A stretch of DNA of 64,000 nucleotides, taken from assembly GCF_027887165.1 (NCBI RefSeq), contig NC_077228.1, forward strand, positions 110,502,086 to 110,566,085. The letters are read 5' to 3'. Origin of the DNA: Monodelphis domestica (lineage: Eukaryota > Chordata > Mammalia > Didelphimorphia > Didelphidae). A program made the position numbers and the translations under genes. Position 1 is the first letter of the stretch. Every line of letters begins with the position of its first letter. Shown piece by piece: positions 1 through 10,819 of this stretch. The notes beneath the pieces are model-generated. The model did no database searches, was not told where the DNA came from, and saw only the letters and a list, made by a program, of their open reading frames with translations.

Positions 1-832
1 AGGGGAAAATTCCCAAATATGAAATATACCCAAGTCAGCTGGGTTTTTATGGAGATTTTAATTAATACAAATAAGGAATTAATGAAAGAGAGAGAGTAAG
101 AGGAAACAATGAGAAAAGGGCTAGGCCAGTCTAGGCCAGCCTAGGCCCAAGCCCTAAGGGAGAGATCAGTCAGTCTTTAATCCACTCACCACAAGATTTG
201 TCCCAAGCAAGATTCTAGTGTTCAGAGAGACCCACCAGTTCAGCTCCTGAGCTCCACTTCAGCTTCCAAGGCTGAATTCCCTTCAGAGGCCTCCAACTCA
301 GCTTTTGCTAGCTGACCTCTTCAGAGAGAGTTACCTTCTCTCAGCTTCTGACCTCCTTTTAAAGAGAATTTTCTCCTATGTCACCTCCCCTAAGTTCTCA
401 CATCTACCAATCACAGTAGACGTTTTCCAAAGGACAGACCATTCTTAATTCACACCTGAGTAGACTAAACTTTTGAGTAATTCACACCTGAGTAGACTAA
501 ACTTTTGAGTAATTCACACCTGAGTAGACTAAAACCTCACACCTCTTTTGTTAAGGCTTGTCCCTTACAAGTTTGCAAGTTGCTTGACCTTCATAGGTAC
601 TTAGCACCTTCCTAAAAATTTAGCTTAAGGCTTTTGCTTCACTATAAGTATGAGTTAAGTACTTTTTCATTGTTCAGTAAAGAGTTTACAACTTTATCTT
701 CCCTTAAAGTATGCTTAAGTATGGGTGGAGTAGAGTTCTCACATTCCTGACTAAATACCTTCATTGTTTAAAATGGGGAATGGTCTTAACCAAGTGTTCT
801 GAAGTAGGGTCTGAGAATTTTTAAGATTCACA
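1..832 (-). mobile_element. ERV 3' LTR, partial (cut by window edge)
   Basis: Old endogenous retrovirus LTR read on the minus strand. On that strand it starts with TGTGAATC (near 832), preceded by a purine run at 834-842 that fits a polypurine tract, so this is a 3' LTR. A TATA-like CTTTAAAAGG lies near 353-362, followed by an R/U5-like stretch that runs off the left window edge. U3 carries three tandem copies of a 32-bp unit (446-536). The family is not identified; the class is judged from LTR architecture only. It is a fossil. Confidence 0.55.
446..536. repeat. 32-bp tandem repeat in LTR U3
   Basis: Three head-to-tail copies of a 32-bp unit starting TAATTCACACCTGAGTAG, at 446-477, 478-509 and 510-536. 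The first two are identical and the third is partial. Tandem units in U3 are commonly enhancer duplications in retroviral LTRs; that role is inferred here. Confidence 0.85.
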
Positions 833-1000
833 ATCCCCCCTGATGATCATTGGGAGACTAGTCTCCCCATTGATCATTTAACGTAATTATCTTGTAGTCC
901 TAAATGCACTTCTAACTACACATGCATACAATATTCAAGTTTCTAAGAGGAAATTAGAGTAGTGAGGGAGGAATAGAAAAGAAAGAAAGCAAAACCAATG
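833..1000 (-). mobile_element. ERV internal remnant next to the 3' LTR
   Basis: Short stretch on the internal side of the LTR, beginning with the polypurine-tract-like run AGGGGGGA (minus strand, 834-842). No retroviral protein is recognisable. The element appears reduced to this stub plus the LTR, although the left part lies outside the window. Confidence 0.35.
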
Positions 1001-1024
1001 TTTTGCTAGGCGCATTGACAGAAA

Positions 1025-1180
1025 GCCAAATTAAGGGTAGTCCCTTTTGGCATTCGATTGTGTCACAGTGTATCAGTCTCTGTGTAAAATGTTCTCCTGG
1101 TTCTGCTCCTTTCACTCTGCATCACTTCCTGGAGGTTGTTCAAGTTCACTTGGAATTCCTCCAGTTCATTATTCCTTTTC
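1025..1180 (-). mobile_element. L1 3' region fragment
   Basis: The reverse complement contains the marsupial L1 3' signature also seen at 61.83-61.94 kb and 49.97-50.09 kb: aataatgaactggaggaatt, then 'agtgatgcagagtgaaagg', 'gagaacatt', 'agagactgatacactgtg'. It is a short fragment with no intact frame. Confidence 0.7.
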
Positions 1181-1259
1181 TAGCTGGTTCTTTAAAGACC
1201 ATGATCAGTTTATAGAATCCCCCCTATACACACTCTTAGAAGTTGAACAATATCTCTAG

Positions 1260-1920
1260 AATAAGGCCAACACTGAGGCTTCATCAGTGAATGCCTTGTG
1301 TCCTGATCTAAACACAACCAGCTAACAAAACCCCTAGCGAAAGTCTTTAAGTGGCCCATTGCTGGGAAGGAAGCCAGCAGTGGGGTGACTCAGATGGGTG
1401 CTACCAGGGCAGAAGTGGTGAACAAGATAAAATCAAGCATCTCAGAACTTGGTTGACTTTGCTTTAGAGGGATATCCAGATTGCCCTTCCTTAATTTCTG
1501 AGAAAGGCTAAGGGAGCCATGAAGGAGGATCTGAAAATGATGGACAGAACAGGACTGGGTGGTTATTATTTCCTTCTCTCATATGCCTGGGGATGATGAC
1601 TATCACCTGACAAGATTATGAAGTCAACAATGTCTATGGGGGAAAAGGCAATGCTGGGTGGCTGGTTACCCCAACAAGGAGGCAGATTTCAGGAAAGGGC
1701 TAGCCATTTTTCTGAAAGGAAGGGGTGAAAGCAGTAGCCCAAGGGAAGAGAGATAAAGAGAACTTTAGGTCCTCTAGCTTTGGTATTTAGACAAGAGGGT
1801 GAAGAGTAGGAAGGGAATTTTGCAATAATGTTCATCTCAGCATATATTAGGAGCCATTTTCTAACTAAAAAAACGTGTTTCTCCTGATCCCAGGCCCATT
1901 ATTTAAAAAAAAAGAAGGAG
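1260..1920. other. Unassigned stretch
   Basis: About 650 bp of mixed composition with no ORF of note and no repeat I recognise. It lies between an L1 fragment and a CORE-SINE. It could be single-copy intergenic DNA or decayed ERV interior; I cannot tell. Confidence 0.3.
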
Positions 1921-1924
1921 AGAA

Positions 1925-2085
1925 AGGGCAGCTATGTGGCCAAGTTGACAGAGCAACAGGCCTGGAGACAGGAGGTCCTGGGTTCAAATATTTCTTGCTC
2001 TGTGATCCTAGGTAAGTCACTTAATCCCAATTATCTAGACCTTACTGCTCTTCTGCCATGGATTTAAAAATAAAAAAGAGAGAAA
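1925..2085 (+). mobile_element. Mar1-type CORE-SINE, diverged
   Basis: Reads GGGCAGCTATGTGGCCAAG, then 'ggaggtcctgggttcaaat', then the CORE motif 'ctaggtaagtcacttaatcc', then the RTE-like 3' segment 'ttactgctcttctgcc' and an A-rich end. Confidence 0.8.
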
Positions 2086-2299
2086 CTTTATTTTTTAAAC
2101 ATAGAAATGAGAAAATAACACTTAGAATCCATGGTCAATGAATGGTTGAATTGGATTCTTGGATGAATCCAGGTTCTTGTCTTCTCAGTCTCATGTTTAC
2201 CTTGGGAAGAAGGATGAATGATGCAGACTTTTAGAGTCAGGGGAAATCACAGAATCTTTGAGCTGAAAGGGGCTAAGAGTTCTTAATCTTAGCATCGTT

Positions 2300-2495
2300 C
2301 CTTCAAGATTATCTTCCATGTATCCTGTATATATCTTGTTTGTATATAGTTGTTTGCATGTTGTCTCATTAGGCTATGAGCTCCTTAAGAGTAGAGACTG
2401 AGTGTTTTGTCCTTGTTGCTTTGGTCTTTGAATCCTTAGCTCTTAATACGATGCCTAACATATGGTAGGTGCTTAATAAATACTTGCTGACTTGA
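2300..2495 (+). mobile_element. L2 LINE 3' end
   Basis: Typical L2 3' terminus: 'ggctatgagctccttaagag', 'gatgcctaacatatggtagg' and 'gcttaataaatacttgctga'. No coding sequence. Confidence 0.75.
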
Positions 2496-2504
2496 GTGAA
2501 CCAT

Positions 2505-3390
2505 AAAACCCCCAGAAAGTGCTAATGCAGCCTTCTCCAGTGAAGGGGAAGCCATCATCTTCCAAAGCAGCCAATTATTTCACTTCTAAATAGCTCTAAT
2601 CATTAGGAAGATTTTATTGATATCAAGCCTAAATTTGCTACTCTCCAATTTCTACACAGTACTCCTGGTTCTCCTCTCTAGAATCAAACAGAACAAATTT
2701 AATCTCTCTTCTACATGACAGTTTTTATGCCTCCCCTAAGTCTTCTATTATACAACAGGCTAACATTCCCAGTTTTCCTTCACTGATCCTTTCATCATCC
2801 CTTTCACCCTTCTCTGGACACTCTCCAGATTATTGTCCTCCCTAAAATATGGTGCTCAGAGGTGAATACAATTATATAGATGTGATCTGACCAGAGCAGA
2901 GTATAATGGGACCATGACCATCCTAGACCTGCCATGATACTCTTCTTAATGTCATCTAATTAAATTAGCTTTCTTCCCTACCATGGGAAGTTGACTTGAC
3001 GTCTTTTCTATCCTTCATGCCTTCCCCTTCTTGTACTTGTGAAGCTGACTTTTTAAACCTAATTTAAGAATTTGCACTAATCCTTATTAAATTTCAACAC
3101 GTCCAATTCCACTCAATAGTCTACTCTCTCATGATCTGGGGAAACCTAATGTCAGCTATTATGTTAGCTATCCTTCCTTCCCAGCTTTGTTTCATCTGCA
3201 GATTTAATGAACATGCAATATATGCCTTTATCCAAGTCACTAGCAGAAATGATTCACAGCATCCAGCCAAGCATGGATCCCGGGGGGTATTCCACTTCAG
3301 ATTTGCCAAGTTGACAGTGAACCGATAATGACTCTCCTTTGGGTCTAAGTATTCAACTGGTTCCAAATTTATTTAATCATTTAGTGTATA
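2505..3390 (-). mobile_element. CR1/L3-type LINE relic
   Basis: The plus strand carries the antisense CR1 signature in order: 'ttctacatgacagtttttat', 'taagtcttct', 'cactctccagattattgtcc', 'atggtgctcagaggtgaata', 'gatgtgatctgaccagagca'. The same family is read in sense orientation at 52.9-54.6 kb. It is heavily diverged with no open frame. Confidence 0.65.
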
Positions 3391-3579
3391 TCTCTTTTCA
3401 TCTTTTCCACAAAAGAGAATAACTTACTTTAACTTGATTTTAGCAAAACATTAGTCAATCTAGAATATTCCCACTAGTTACCCTGTCATAAAATGGAATA
3501 GTCTTGCCATGCTGACTCTTTGTGGAATTACTGCTTCTTTTTTCTAAATGTTCACTATTCCTTTAACAACATGCTCTGG

Positions 3580-3660
3580 AACAAGGATTCTTAACCTTTT
3601 TTGTGTCATGGATCCTTTTGGTTGACTGGTAAAACCTGTGAAACTCTTCTCAGAATGTTT
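3580..3660 (+). mobile_element. MER5-like hAT fragment
   Basis: Begins 'ggattcttaacctttttt' then 'gtgtcatggatccttttgg', the terminus of a non-autonomous Charlie-type family seen several times in the window. A matching inner/right-end piece lies at 3920-4000, with a Ther/MIR SINE in between, which suggests a SINE inserted into the element. Confidence 0.5.
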
Positions 3661-3664
3661 TTAA

Positions 3665-3920
3665 GGAGGGAAGTAAGCCTCTACTCTGTGCCAGGCACTA
3701 TGCTAAGCATTTAAATATAATCCATATTTAATCTATTTAATATAATTAATATAATATGTAATATATAAGCATAAAATGTTATATCATTTGATCCAATTAG
3801 GAAACTGAGGCAAACAGTTAAGTGACTTGTTCATGAAGTCACCATCCAGTAAGTAGTAAGTATCTGAGACTAAGGTTGATCTCAAGTTCTTCCTGACCTC
3901 AGGCCCAACTAAGCTGCCTA
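3665..3920 (-). mobile_element. Ther/MIR-type CORE-SINE
   Basis: Antisense order: 'tgtgccaggcactatgctaa' (L2-type tail), 'aggaaactgaggcaaacagt', 'taagtgacttgttca' (CORE), 'agttcttcctgacctcaggc', 'aactaagctgcct'. Confidence 0.7.
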
Positions 3921-4194
3921 AAATAAATAGGGTTACAAAAGTAATGAACTATATTGAAATGTAGTTTCCAAAAAAAAAGACCCCCACGTTACAATTCTTC
4001 ATTCTAGAATTTTTCAGGGAGTCGAACTCAACAGTTCTAACTTGACTCCATTGCCTTCCTTTTTGAAAACTGAGGTACAATAATAACAGGGTAGCATTTA
4101 TATAGCACTTTAAGGTTGGCAAAACCCTTTACATATTCACTTCTGGGTACTTGTGATCACTGATAATATCTCATCAAGGTCATCATTAAATTCT

Positions 4195-4805
4195 TGCCAA
4201 TTTTCTTTTTTTTTTCATCTTAACTTCATTTTTATTATCATGCAAAACACACTTCCATAATGGTCACTGTTGTACACACACACAAACCCAACCCCCCCAA
4301 ATATAACCATAAATACACTGACATGAAAGATAGTCTGCTTTGATCCGCATCCATCTGACTCAACAGTTCTTTCTCTGGAGGTGGACAGCATTCCCCATCA
4401 TAGGTCTTTCAGGATTGTCTCAGATCAGTGCACTGCTGAGTTTTTACAGATAATCATGGTCCAATATTGCTGTTATTGAGTACAATGTTCTCTCGATTCT
4501 GTTTATTTCACTCTGCATCAGTTCTTGTAGATCTTTCCAGCTTTTTCTGAAATAATCCTGTTTATCATTTGTTATAGTACAATAGTTTTCTATCATCAAC
4601 ATTTACCACAATTTATTCAGCCAATCCCAATCGATGGACATCCCCTCAAATTCCAATTCTTTGCCACCACAAAAAGAGCTACTATAAATATTTTTGTACA
4701 ATAGGGTCCTTTCCCCTTTTTTATAGTCTCTTTGGTATACAAACCCAGTAATGCTATTACAGGATCAAAGGGTATACACAGTTTTATAGCCATTTGGTCT
4801 TGCCA
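4195..4805 (-). mobile_element. L1 3' end (ORF2 C-terminus and 3' UTR), older subfamily
   Basis: The reverse complement translates in broken segments to the L1 ORF2 C-terminal signature (PFDPVIALLGLYTKETIK, then [14 protein letters not shown]), followed by 3' UTR ending with a poly-A seen as T/C-rich sequence near 4205. It is 5'-truncated, as is usual for L1. Confidence 0.8.
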
Positions 4806-5474
4806 ATTTTCAACACCAAAAGTTGATCTGAGTCTGTTAACTTGAATGCATTAAGGTCACTAAGTGCTCTCTTACTACATACCCACTTTCTCCTTATCTT
4901 GGATATCTCTCAATTAGCTGGTTTGAGTCTATCTTTTTCAATTCAACCATCATTCACATTGGCAGAAAAAATAGAAGTGAAGGAAGAGTTGCACAGCTAG
5001 TCCTCTCTCCTCTTTCAATTATCATTGTTCCCAAACAATGGTCCTAGACTTCCTTTGATCCTCCCCCTTTTCCTAATAAAGCTTTAAAAAAAATCCATCC
5101 TTTAAAAAAATCTTTATCTTTGCTCACCAATCTCATCTCTTTCTGGGCTTCAGCAATGAATATGTATTTTTAAAAGTAGCTTTTATTGATGCTTTGTATT
5201 ATTTTTACATCACAATCATTTCCAGACCACCTTTCCAAAAGAGCCTTCCCTTGTAACAAAGGAAAATAGTTAAGTAAACCCAGCTGATGCAATAAACTTG
5301 TCTGATAGTAAATATAGCATTTCATACCTGTACTTTCTTACTTCTCTACTAAAAAGAGGGAGGCAATTCCCGTCTCTTTCCTGGGCCCAAGAGAGGATAT
5401 TACAATTACATTTCACTCCGTTTAAGTGTTTTAATTTGTGTTATTATAGTCACAATGCTGTATTTTTTAAAGAT

Positions 5475-5665
5475 CTAAATCATTGAAGCTTATTTATATT
5501 GTGTTTGGTTATTGGTTTATTTATTTATTTATTTTTTGCAACATAGCTAATGTGGAAATGCTTTGCATGACTTCATATGTATCATGAGTATTGTATTTCT
5601 TGCCTTCTCAATGGTTAGGGGAAGGAGAGAATTTGGAACTGAAAAAAAAAATCTAAATCAATCCA
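5475..5665 (+). mobile_element. L1 3' UTR fragment
   Basis: Contains 'gcaacatagctaatgtgg', 'tgctttgcatgacttcatat' and 'agagaatttggaactgaaa', the same 3' UTR words as the element ending at 46.0 kb, followed by an A-rich tail. Confidence 0.65.
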
Positions 5666-5699
5666 TGGCTTTATTGTGCATCCAATCACATTTTTTTTT

Positions 5700-6249
5700 C
5701 TCTTCACTGAGATGGTTTCTCTTTTTGCAAAATTTTGTCTTTGGGAGCTTCCCATCCCTCCTGAGATGACTTATTCAGTAGAATTTTAGGTCATGGAATC
5801 CTAAACATCCTTTCATTGAACCCTTGGTAATCTGTTCTCCCAAAATCTAAGAAGCAAGTTGGGATTCCAGCTTCCATCTTTATTATAAGTTTTGGAATGA
5901 AGAGTTATTTCCTTACAAGCTTTCCATCATTTCTACCTTAGCATCCTAGTTTCTTTTTATTGGCAAGAATCAGATCCATTATAGAACTTCAATTTTTATC
6001 ATTCAAGCGAATCAAGAAATACTTAGCTGCTATACTTTAGGCACAGAGATCCCCAGAATCCCTAGTGGGGCTCCAAGTCCATCATCTCTGTTACATCATG
6101 GCTCCATGGCAGGTTTGTGATGTTTCAAAAAGTTTTGATCTACTTTCATTTTCTGTCAGGGTGGTCTGCAGTATATTCTGGTGACAATATCAAAAGTTTC
6201 TATTTTCCATGATCTTTACTAGCATATGTAATATATGATCAGCAGGTGG

Positions 6250-6250
<1 letters not shown>
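5700..6250. other. Non-repetitive or undiagnosed intergenic stretch
   Basis: No gene. Part of 5820-6000 has wording reminiscent of antisense CR1 3' sequence, but too diverged to call. Confidence 0.25.

Positions 6251-6281
<31 letters not shown>
6251..6281. repeat. (CA)n microsatellite
   Basis: Uninterrupted CA dinucleotide run of about 15 units. Confidence 0.95.
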
Positions 6282-6283
<2 letters not shown>

Positions 6284-7270
6284 GGGAACTGGAGAGAGAG
6301 GGTGAGAGAACTGAAGAAATGGAGAGAGGCAAAAGATTGATTCACCCTCCCCTTCCTTCCCCTTGGGGAAGATAGCACTATTTGTCTTCCTGAGGGACAG
6401 AATATGTCTCCTCAGAGATTGGGTTTGGGAGGTGGAGGTTAAGGACTGGAGGAGAAAGTCTTAGAGAAATGACCCACTGCCTCCCTTCTTGATCTTAGCT
6501 GTTGTTTAGAGGCAGGTAAATTTCCTGCCTCTGGATCCTGCCAATATCCCAAATGCCACCTTTCCCTTTGAGACCTAGTTCACTCCTTAGCCCTGGTCTA
6601 TTCTCCCTTTTGGGGAATGGTATGATTCCCCCCAAATGTTCAGTCTCCTTCTTTGATATCAGAGAGCAGGCAGACCTGATGTAAACTTTATTCTTGAGGA
6701 CACTAAGGGAAGGGAGGATGAGGGTGTTTGGTTGAGGAAAGTGGGAGATAGGAATCCCTATAGGTTAGCAATTGGCCTTCCCCCAAATCCTTAGGGTGCA
6801 GGCTGTCTGCCTGACCCTCCTTTGGTAAGTTGTTGGGTTTGTCCTTCCTCCTAAACTAATCTGTCTGAGTTGATGTTCAGGTCAAGTTGGGGGAAAAAAA
6901 TCTTCTCAGTAGACAGCTTTCTACAAAGTCCCAATCTACTTTTGTCTTCAGTTGTAACCAGAGAGATTTAGGGGTTCACTGGAAGGTAGTCAATGTCCAG
7001 AGGGATCCTCCTTCTCAGAGGTCCTCCTCTCACTCCTCCACTCCAGGAGAGAGCTGATCAGAAGTGAAGTGGCAGTTTTGAATCCTCTCAGCTCCTCTGT
7101 TCCTTCCTGGAATCTCGAGTCTTCCTTGCCCTTCCCCTGCTTGGGCTGTTCCTTTGCCTTTCTGGATCTGATTTTTTCTTCTTCTTTTGCAACTTCTCTT
7201 ACACATAGTCTCCTCCATGTTTTCTCTCTCTGGTTACAGGGTTTTCTCAGGAATATTTTTTCTTTTACTC
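6282..7270. other. Single-copy-looking intergenic block
   Basis: Moderate GC. No repeat family recognised and only short overlapping ORFs without family resemblance. Confidence 0.3.
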
Positions 7271-7289
7271 CTCCCTTAAAACCCTTCCT

Positions 7290-7400
7290 TTCCTTCTTAT
7301 ATAAGATATATTCTATACCATATATTATATATAATAGATACCATATAATATATTAATATAGAAAATATAGAATAATAAAATATATAATATATAATAATAC
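7290..7400. repeat. AT-rich low-complexity (TATA/ATAAT)n
   Basis: About 110 bp made almost only of A and T with imperfect TATA and AATATA units. It abuts the 3' end of the minus-strand SINE that follows and may have grown from its A-rich tail. Confidence 0.8.
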
Positions 7401-7572
7401 AATAGAAACAATATTGTGTATTGGTTGCTAGGCAGAAGAGCAGTAAGGCCTAGGCAATGGGGATTAAGTAATTTGCCTAGGGTTATATAGCTAGGAAGTG
7501 TTTGATTTGAATCCAGAACCTCCAATCCCTAGACCTGGTTCTCAATTCACTGAGCCACCTGGTTGCTCCCAG
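7400..7572 (-). mobile_element. Mar1-type CORE-SINE
   Basis: Antisense order: 'tattggttgctaggcagaag', 'taaggcctaggcaatgggga', 'taagtaatttgcctagggtt' (CORE), 'aatccagaacctcc', 'cactgagccacctggttgct'. Confidence 0.85.
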
Positions 7573-8009
7573 GAATTCTATTTTCTTAATACAACAATCC
7601 TACTCTGCCACTCTTCCTCTCTCCCTTTTTCATCTCTTGTTTCTTTCAAGCAAAGAATACCCTTCCCAAGAGCCACAATCTATCTATGATCTATCTAATC
7701 TATCTCAGAAATACTTGAGGTTAAATTTAACTCCTTTTATTAGTATTAGTGTTTTTAATTATTATTAGTTTTACTAATTATTAGTAAATTACTATTAGTA
7801 TTAATATCTTTAATTCATCTTTCTTATTTCCCATATGTCCAAGGAAGACAGCTTGGATCTGGTGTGGAGAGTCCTGCAGAGCATTACTAGGTAATAACTA
7901 TCATTTCTCCCTTCTAGATCCTCTTCCTGTCATGTCTCTCAGTCTATTTTCTTACCGTCGTTAGGAAGCCTCTTTACATCAAAATAAATAAACTACTCTA
8001 TACCTTTCA

Positions 8010-8185
8010 TGCTTTTGTGTATAGTGGAAGGAATCCTGGTCTTAGGAGAACTGGATTCAAATGTCATCTGCCCTTTCCTTGCTAAGTTACTCTAGGGCAG
8101 GTCATTGCCCTGTTTCTTCTTCTGTTAAATGGGGATGATAATATTTGCCCTGTATCTTACAAGGTTGTCCTAAGAATTTCAAAGC
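8010..8185 (+). mobile_element. MIR SINE
   Basis: Reads 'agtggaaggaatcctggtct', 'ctggattcaaatgtcatctg', 'cagtt/gcc' CORE remnants, then 'ctgttaaatggggatgataa'. Diverged full-length MIR type. Confidence 0.65.
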
Positions 8186-8269
8186 TGGACAGCTGGAAAC
8201 TATTATTTTTGCTCATCTTTCTCACTTGATTTCAAAGGATATATTTGTTTTCACAATTGTAATGTAATT

Positions 8270-8530
8270 CAATAGATATTCCTTAAGCATCCTATTCTCT
8301 ATGAGGGATAAAAAGAGATCTAGACCCTGTCCTTGAAGGCTAACAATCTAGTGGGAGGAGAGAAGCTACGAACAGGAAAAAACAGAGATGAAGAAGAATG
8401 GGAGAGATGCAAAAGAGAGTTTCTAGTGTTAAGATGAAACAAGAAGAGGGGAAATAAACAGTTTAAGTGGGAGTGTTGGGGGTGTACATCGGGAAAGCGC
8501 TAATAGAGGAGGTATAAACTGAGCTGGATA
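8270..8530 (+). repeat. Unclassified interspersed repeat
   Basis: Contains 'gaccctgtccttgaaggcta' and 'acaatctagtgggaggag', wording shared with the clearer copy at 50.47-50.98 kb. I recognise the pattern as a recurring mammalian repeat but cannot name it. Confidence 0.4.
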
Positions 8531-8554
8531 TCAACACCATAAATTAAGGCCGAA

Positions 8555-8700
8555 AAGGCCCTTGGTGGCTGTCTAATCCACCCCTTTCATTTTCCATGAG
8601 AAAACTGAGCGTAAAAAGAGAATGGCTTGCCCAAGGTTGCAGAGGCAGCAATGGGAAAAGAGAAGAGGAAAGAGAATCTATTCTGGCCTAAAGTAACATC
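8555..8700 (-). mobile_element. MIR SINE fragment
   Basis: Antisense MIR: 'ggctgtctaatccacccctt', 'gagaaaactgagcgtaaaaa', 'atggcttgcccaaggttgc'. Confidence 0.6.
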
Positions 8701-8899
8701 CAAACCCAGTCCCTGAAATCCTATTGTTATTTCAGTTCCCAAACATGGAGGAAGGAGTGAGTAGAAGACACTTAAATCTGAAGATGAGAACAAGGAACAA
8801 AGAATGGTCTGACTTGGCCGTCTACCCTGGGGAACAGAATCTAGGTTTTCAGCGTGTGTTCTGGTCCTCCTACCTAACTCTCACAACTGGGCAGAAAGT

Positions 8900-9960
8900 G
8901 GGCGTCCAATAAGTGATTTAATTCACCCCTGATGATCCTCAACTCTTTCTTTTGCGCCCCCCCCTACTCTACTCTCCCTCCTCCCCCAGCCATCCCAACT
9001 TGGGCCACTTTGCAGGAGAAAGCAGCTCAAAAGTATATGTAGTTCTCCAGGTCAGCTGATATCCCAGGTGGATGTTGAGGGGAGACACCCAGAACATCCT
9101 TCCTGAAAAGTCACCCCATCTGATGTCTACAGCCCCTTCAGCCACCTTGTCTTCAGTTCCCTCCAGCAGGGGAGCAGACTGGAAGGAATGGGAACATCAC
9201 ACACCAAGGCAGCAATGGGAAAAAGTGCTCAAAGAAGATGCTGCCAGAGTTGGGAAAGGGGACAGATACCTTCGACCTGCCCATCCTGGAGGCCATCTTT
9301 TGAGCACCCTGTCTAGGAAGGGGGCACCCCAGCTGTTTCCCATCCTCTGTCTTGGCCTGTCATTTTATCACTTAGGGTCCAACAGATTTTTCCCAGGACG
9401 ACCATCCAAAAGCTGCTCCAAACAAGAAGGCCATGGGGGAAGTGGAAGATCCTGCAGCCCTAAAATGGGACCCCAGCCAACTTTTCCTTCCTGTGCCTTC
9501 CCCTCAACAGCCAATGAAGGAGCTATTCCGGCCCCTAGCAGCTGTACCCAGCAGGGATGAGGGCTGCCTGCACTCCTGACCCTCCCTTCTGAATCCCAGG
9601 CAGCAGCCGAGTAGGGCTGGGGGTGGGAGGCATGGGGGGGGGGGGTGATGCTTACACACACAGGCCATCCTGTATTCATCAGTTCTGGAAGGAAATACTC
9701 CCCACACAGAATAACTCTCCTTGCCTTGGCTTTCTTTCAAATCATCCCTTTGCACAGCCTGCAGTTAGCCTAGAGGTTTTGCAGGAGCCAGTTTCTGGGC
9801 TGGGCTAGGCTGACAAAAGAGGGGATCACGAATAGGAGGAGCAAAAGCCATTTTCTTTCTGCCCCCGCCTAATACCCCCAACAAGGGAACAGCAGGGCCT
9901 CTGTTTCTCAGCTGCACTGAGTGGGGAAATAACTTTCATTTCAGTAATACCCTATGTGTG
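8900..9960. other. GC-richer single-copy block
   Basis: The most GC-rich kilobase of the window, without recognised repeats. It holds a 162-codon plus-strand ORF (9072-9560) and overlapping minus-strand ORFs, proline/serine-rich and unlike any family I know. It lies on the side of NUCKS1 where SLC45A3 is found in human, so an SLC45A3-associated regulatory element or non-coding first exon is possible, but nothing in the sequence proves it. Confidence 0.3.
9629..9645. repeat. Poly-G run
   Basis: A run of about 13 G within a G-rich stretch (9610-9650). Confidence 0.8.
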
Positions 9961-10439
9961 TCGTTCTTCTGGGGATGCGGAGACCCTCAAGAATTTCTAC
10001 ATACTTTAGATAAAATGGGAAGGGGGTATGAAGAGGTACGGCTTAGGTTGTTAGGAAGGTTCCACGTCCAGGCTCCAGAAAGAATTCTGACCCACTCTCT
10101 TTCTAGTTTCCTTGAATGAAAAGCCTTTAGAATTAGGAGTTTAAAAATCAATTAATCAATAAAAGAATTGGGAGCTACCTTGCAATACAAGAGTATTAAT
10201 GTATGTGTGTATATAGAGAGAGTGGGAAGAAATATATGTATAAATATAGGAAATAGAAACATAGAAAAAATAAAGAAATATTTCTTCCCTCTACCTTTAA
10301 ACTCACCTCTTGTAGGGTTTATCCTCTTAGTCCATGCCCCATGTGCCACAAATTTTGCGCCTCAGCCTTTGGACTCCAAAGCCATATGAGGGTACACCAT
10401 AGATGAAAACGCACAAAGACAATTGTCATTCTCGGACAC

Positions 10440-10715
10440 CAAGAGACTACTACTAATATATATATATGTATATATTTTGTCCTATCTAGAAATCAAAAAA
10501 GATTCATTATTAGGCTATTAAATATAAGTAAAAGGTAGTCACCTCTCCCTTATTTATAGTAAGAGTAATAGAGATAAAAAATTAAGGTTTTATTCTACGT
10601 GGAGCAGAAGTTTGAAAAGAAAAGAAAATTGGAATCTTAAGGAAACATATAAATATATATACACACACACGAATATATATGTACAGTGAATATATATATA
10701 TATACACACAATAAA
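10440..10715. repeat. AT-rich (TATA/CACA)n low-complexity clusters
   Basis: Short (TA)n and (AC)n tracts at about 10456-10480, 10650-10680 and 10688-10710, separated by AT-rich sequence. Confidence 0.7.
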
Positions 10716-10815
10716 ACACAAAGGATTACAGAGGAAACCAATTACATTGAAATAGTTATAAAAATACTTTTAAAGAGTTCACAGACACCCCACATTCAGA
10801 ACCCTTGCCCTAGAT
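10705..10815 (+). mobile_element. MER5-like non-autonomous hAT fragment
   Basis: Reads 'aaaacacaaaggattacaga', 'ggaaaccaattacattgaaa', ending with 'cattcagaacccttg'. Same inner sequence as the copies at 3920-4000, 12742-12921 and 38700-38780. Confidence 0.55.
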
Positions 10816-10819
10816 GGAA

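Noticed and set aside
6251-6281. Dinucleotide and other short-period tandem repeats considered as CRISPR or satellite arrays
   Set aside because: Simple microsatellites with no spacer structure, in vertebrate DNA.
9368-9755. Minus-strand ORFs overlapping the GC-rich block, considered as an SLC45A3 exon
   Set aside because: None resembles the SLC45A3 transporter, which should show membrane segments. Frames overlap on both strands as expected from GC content.
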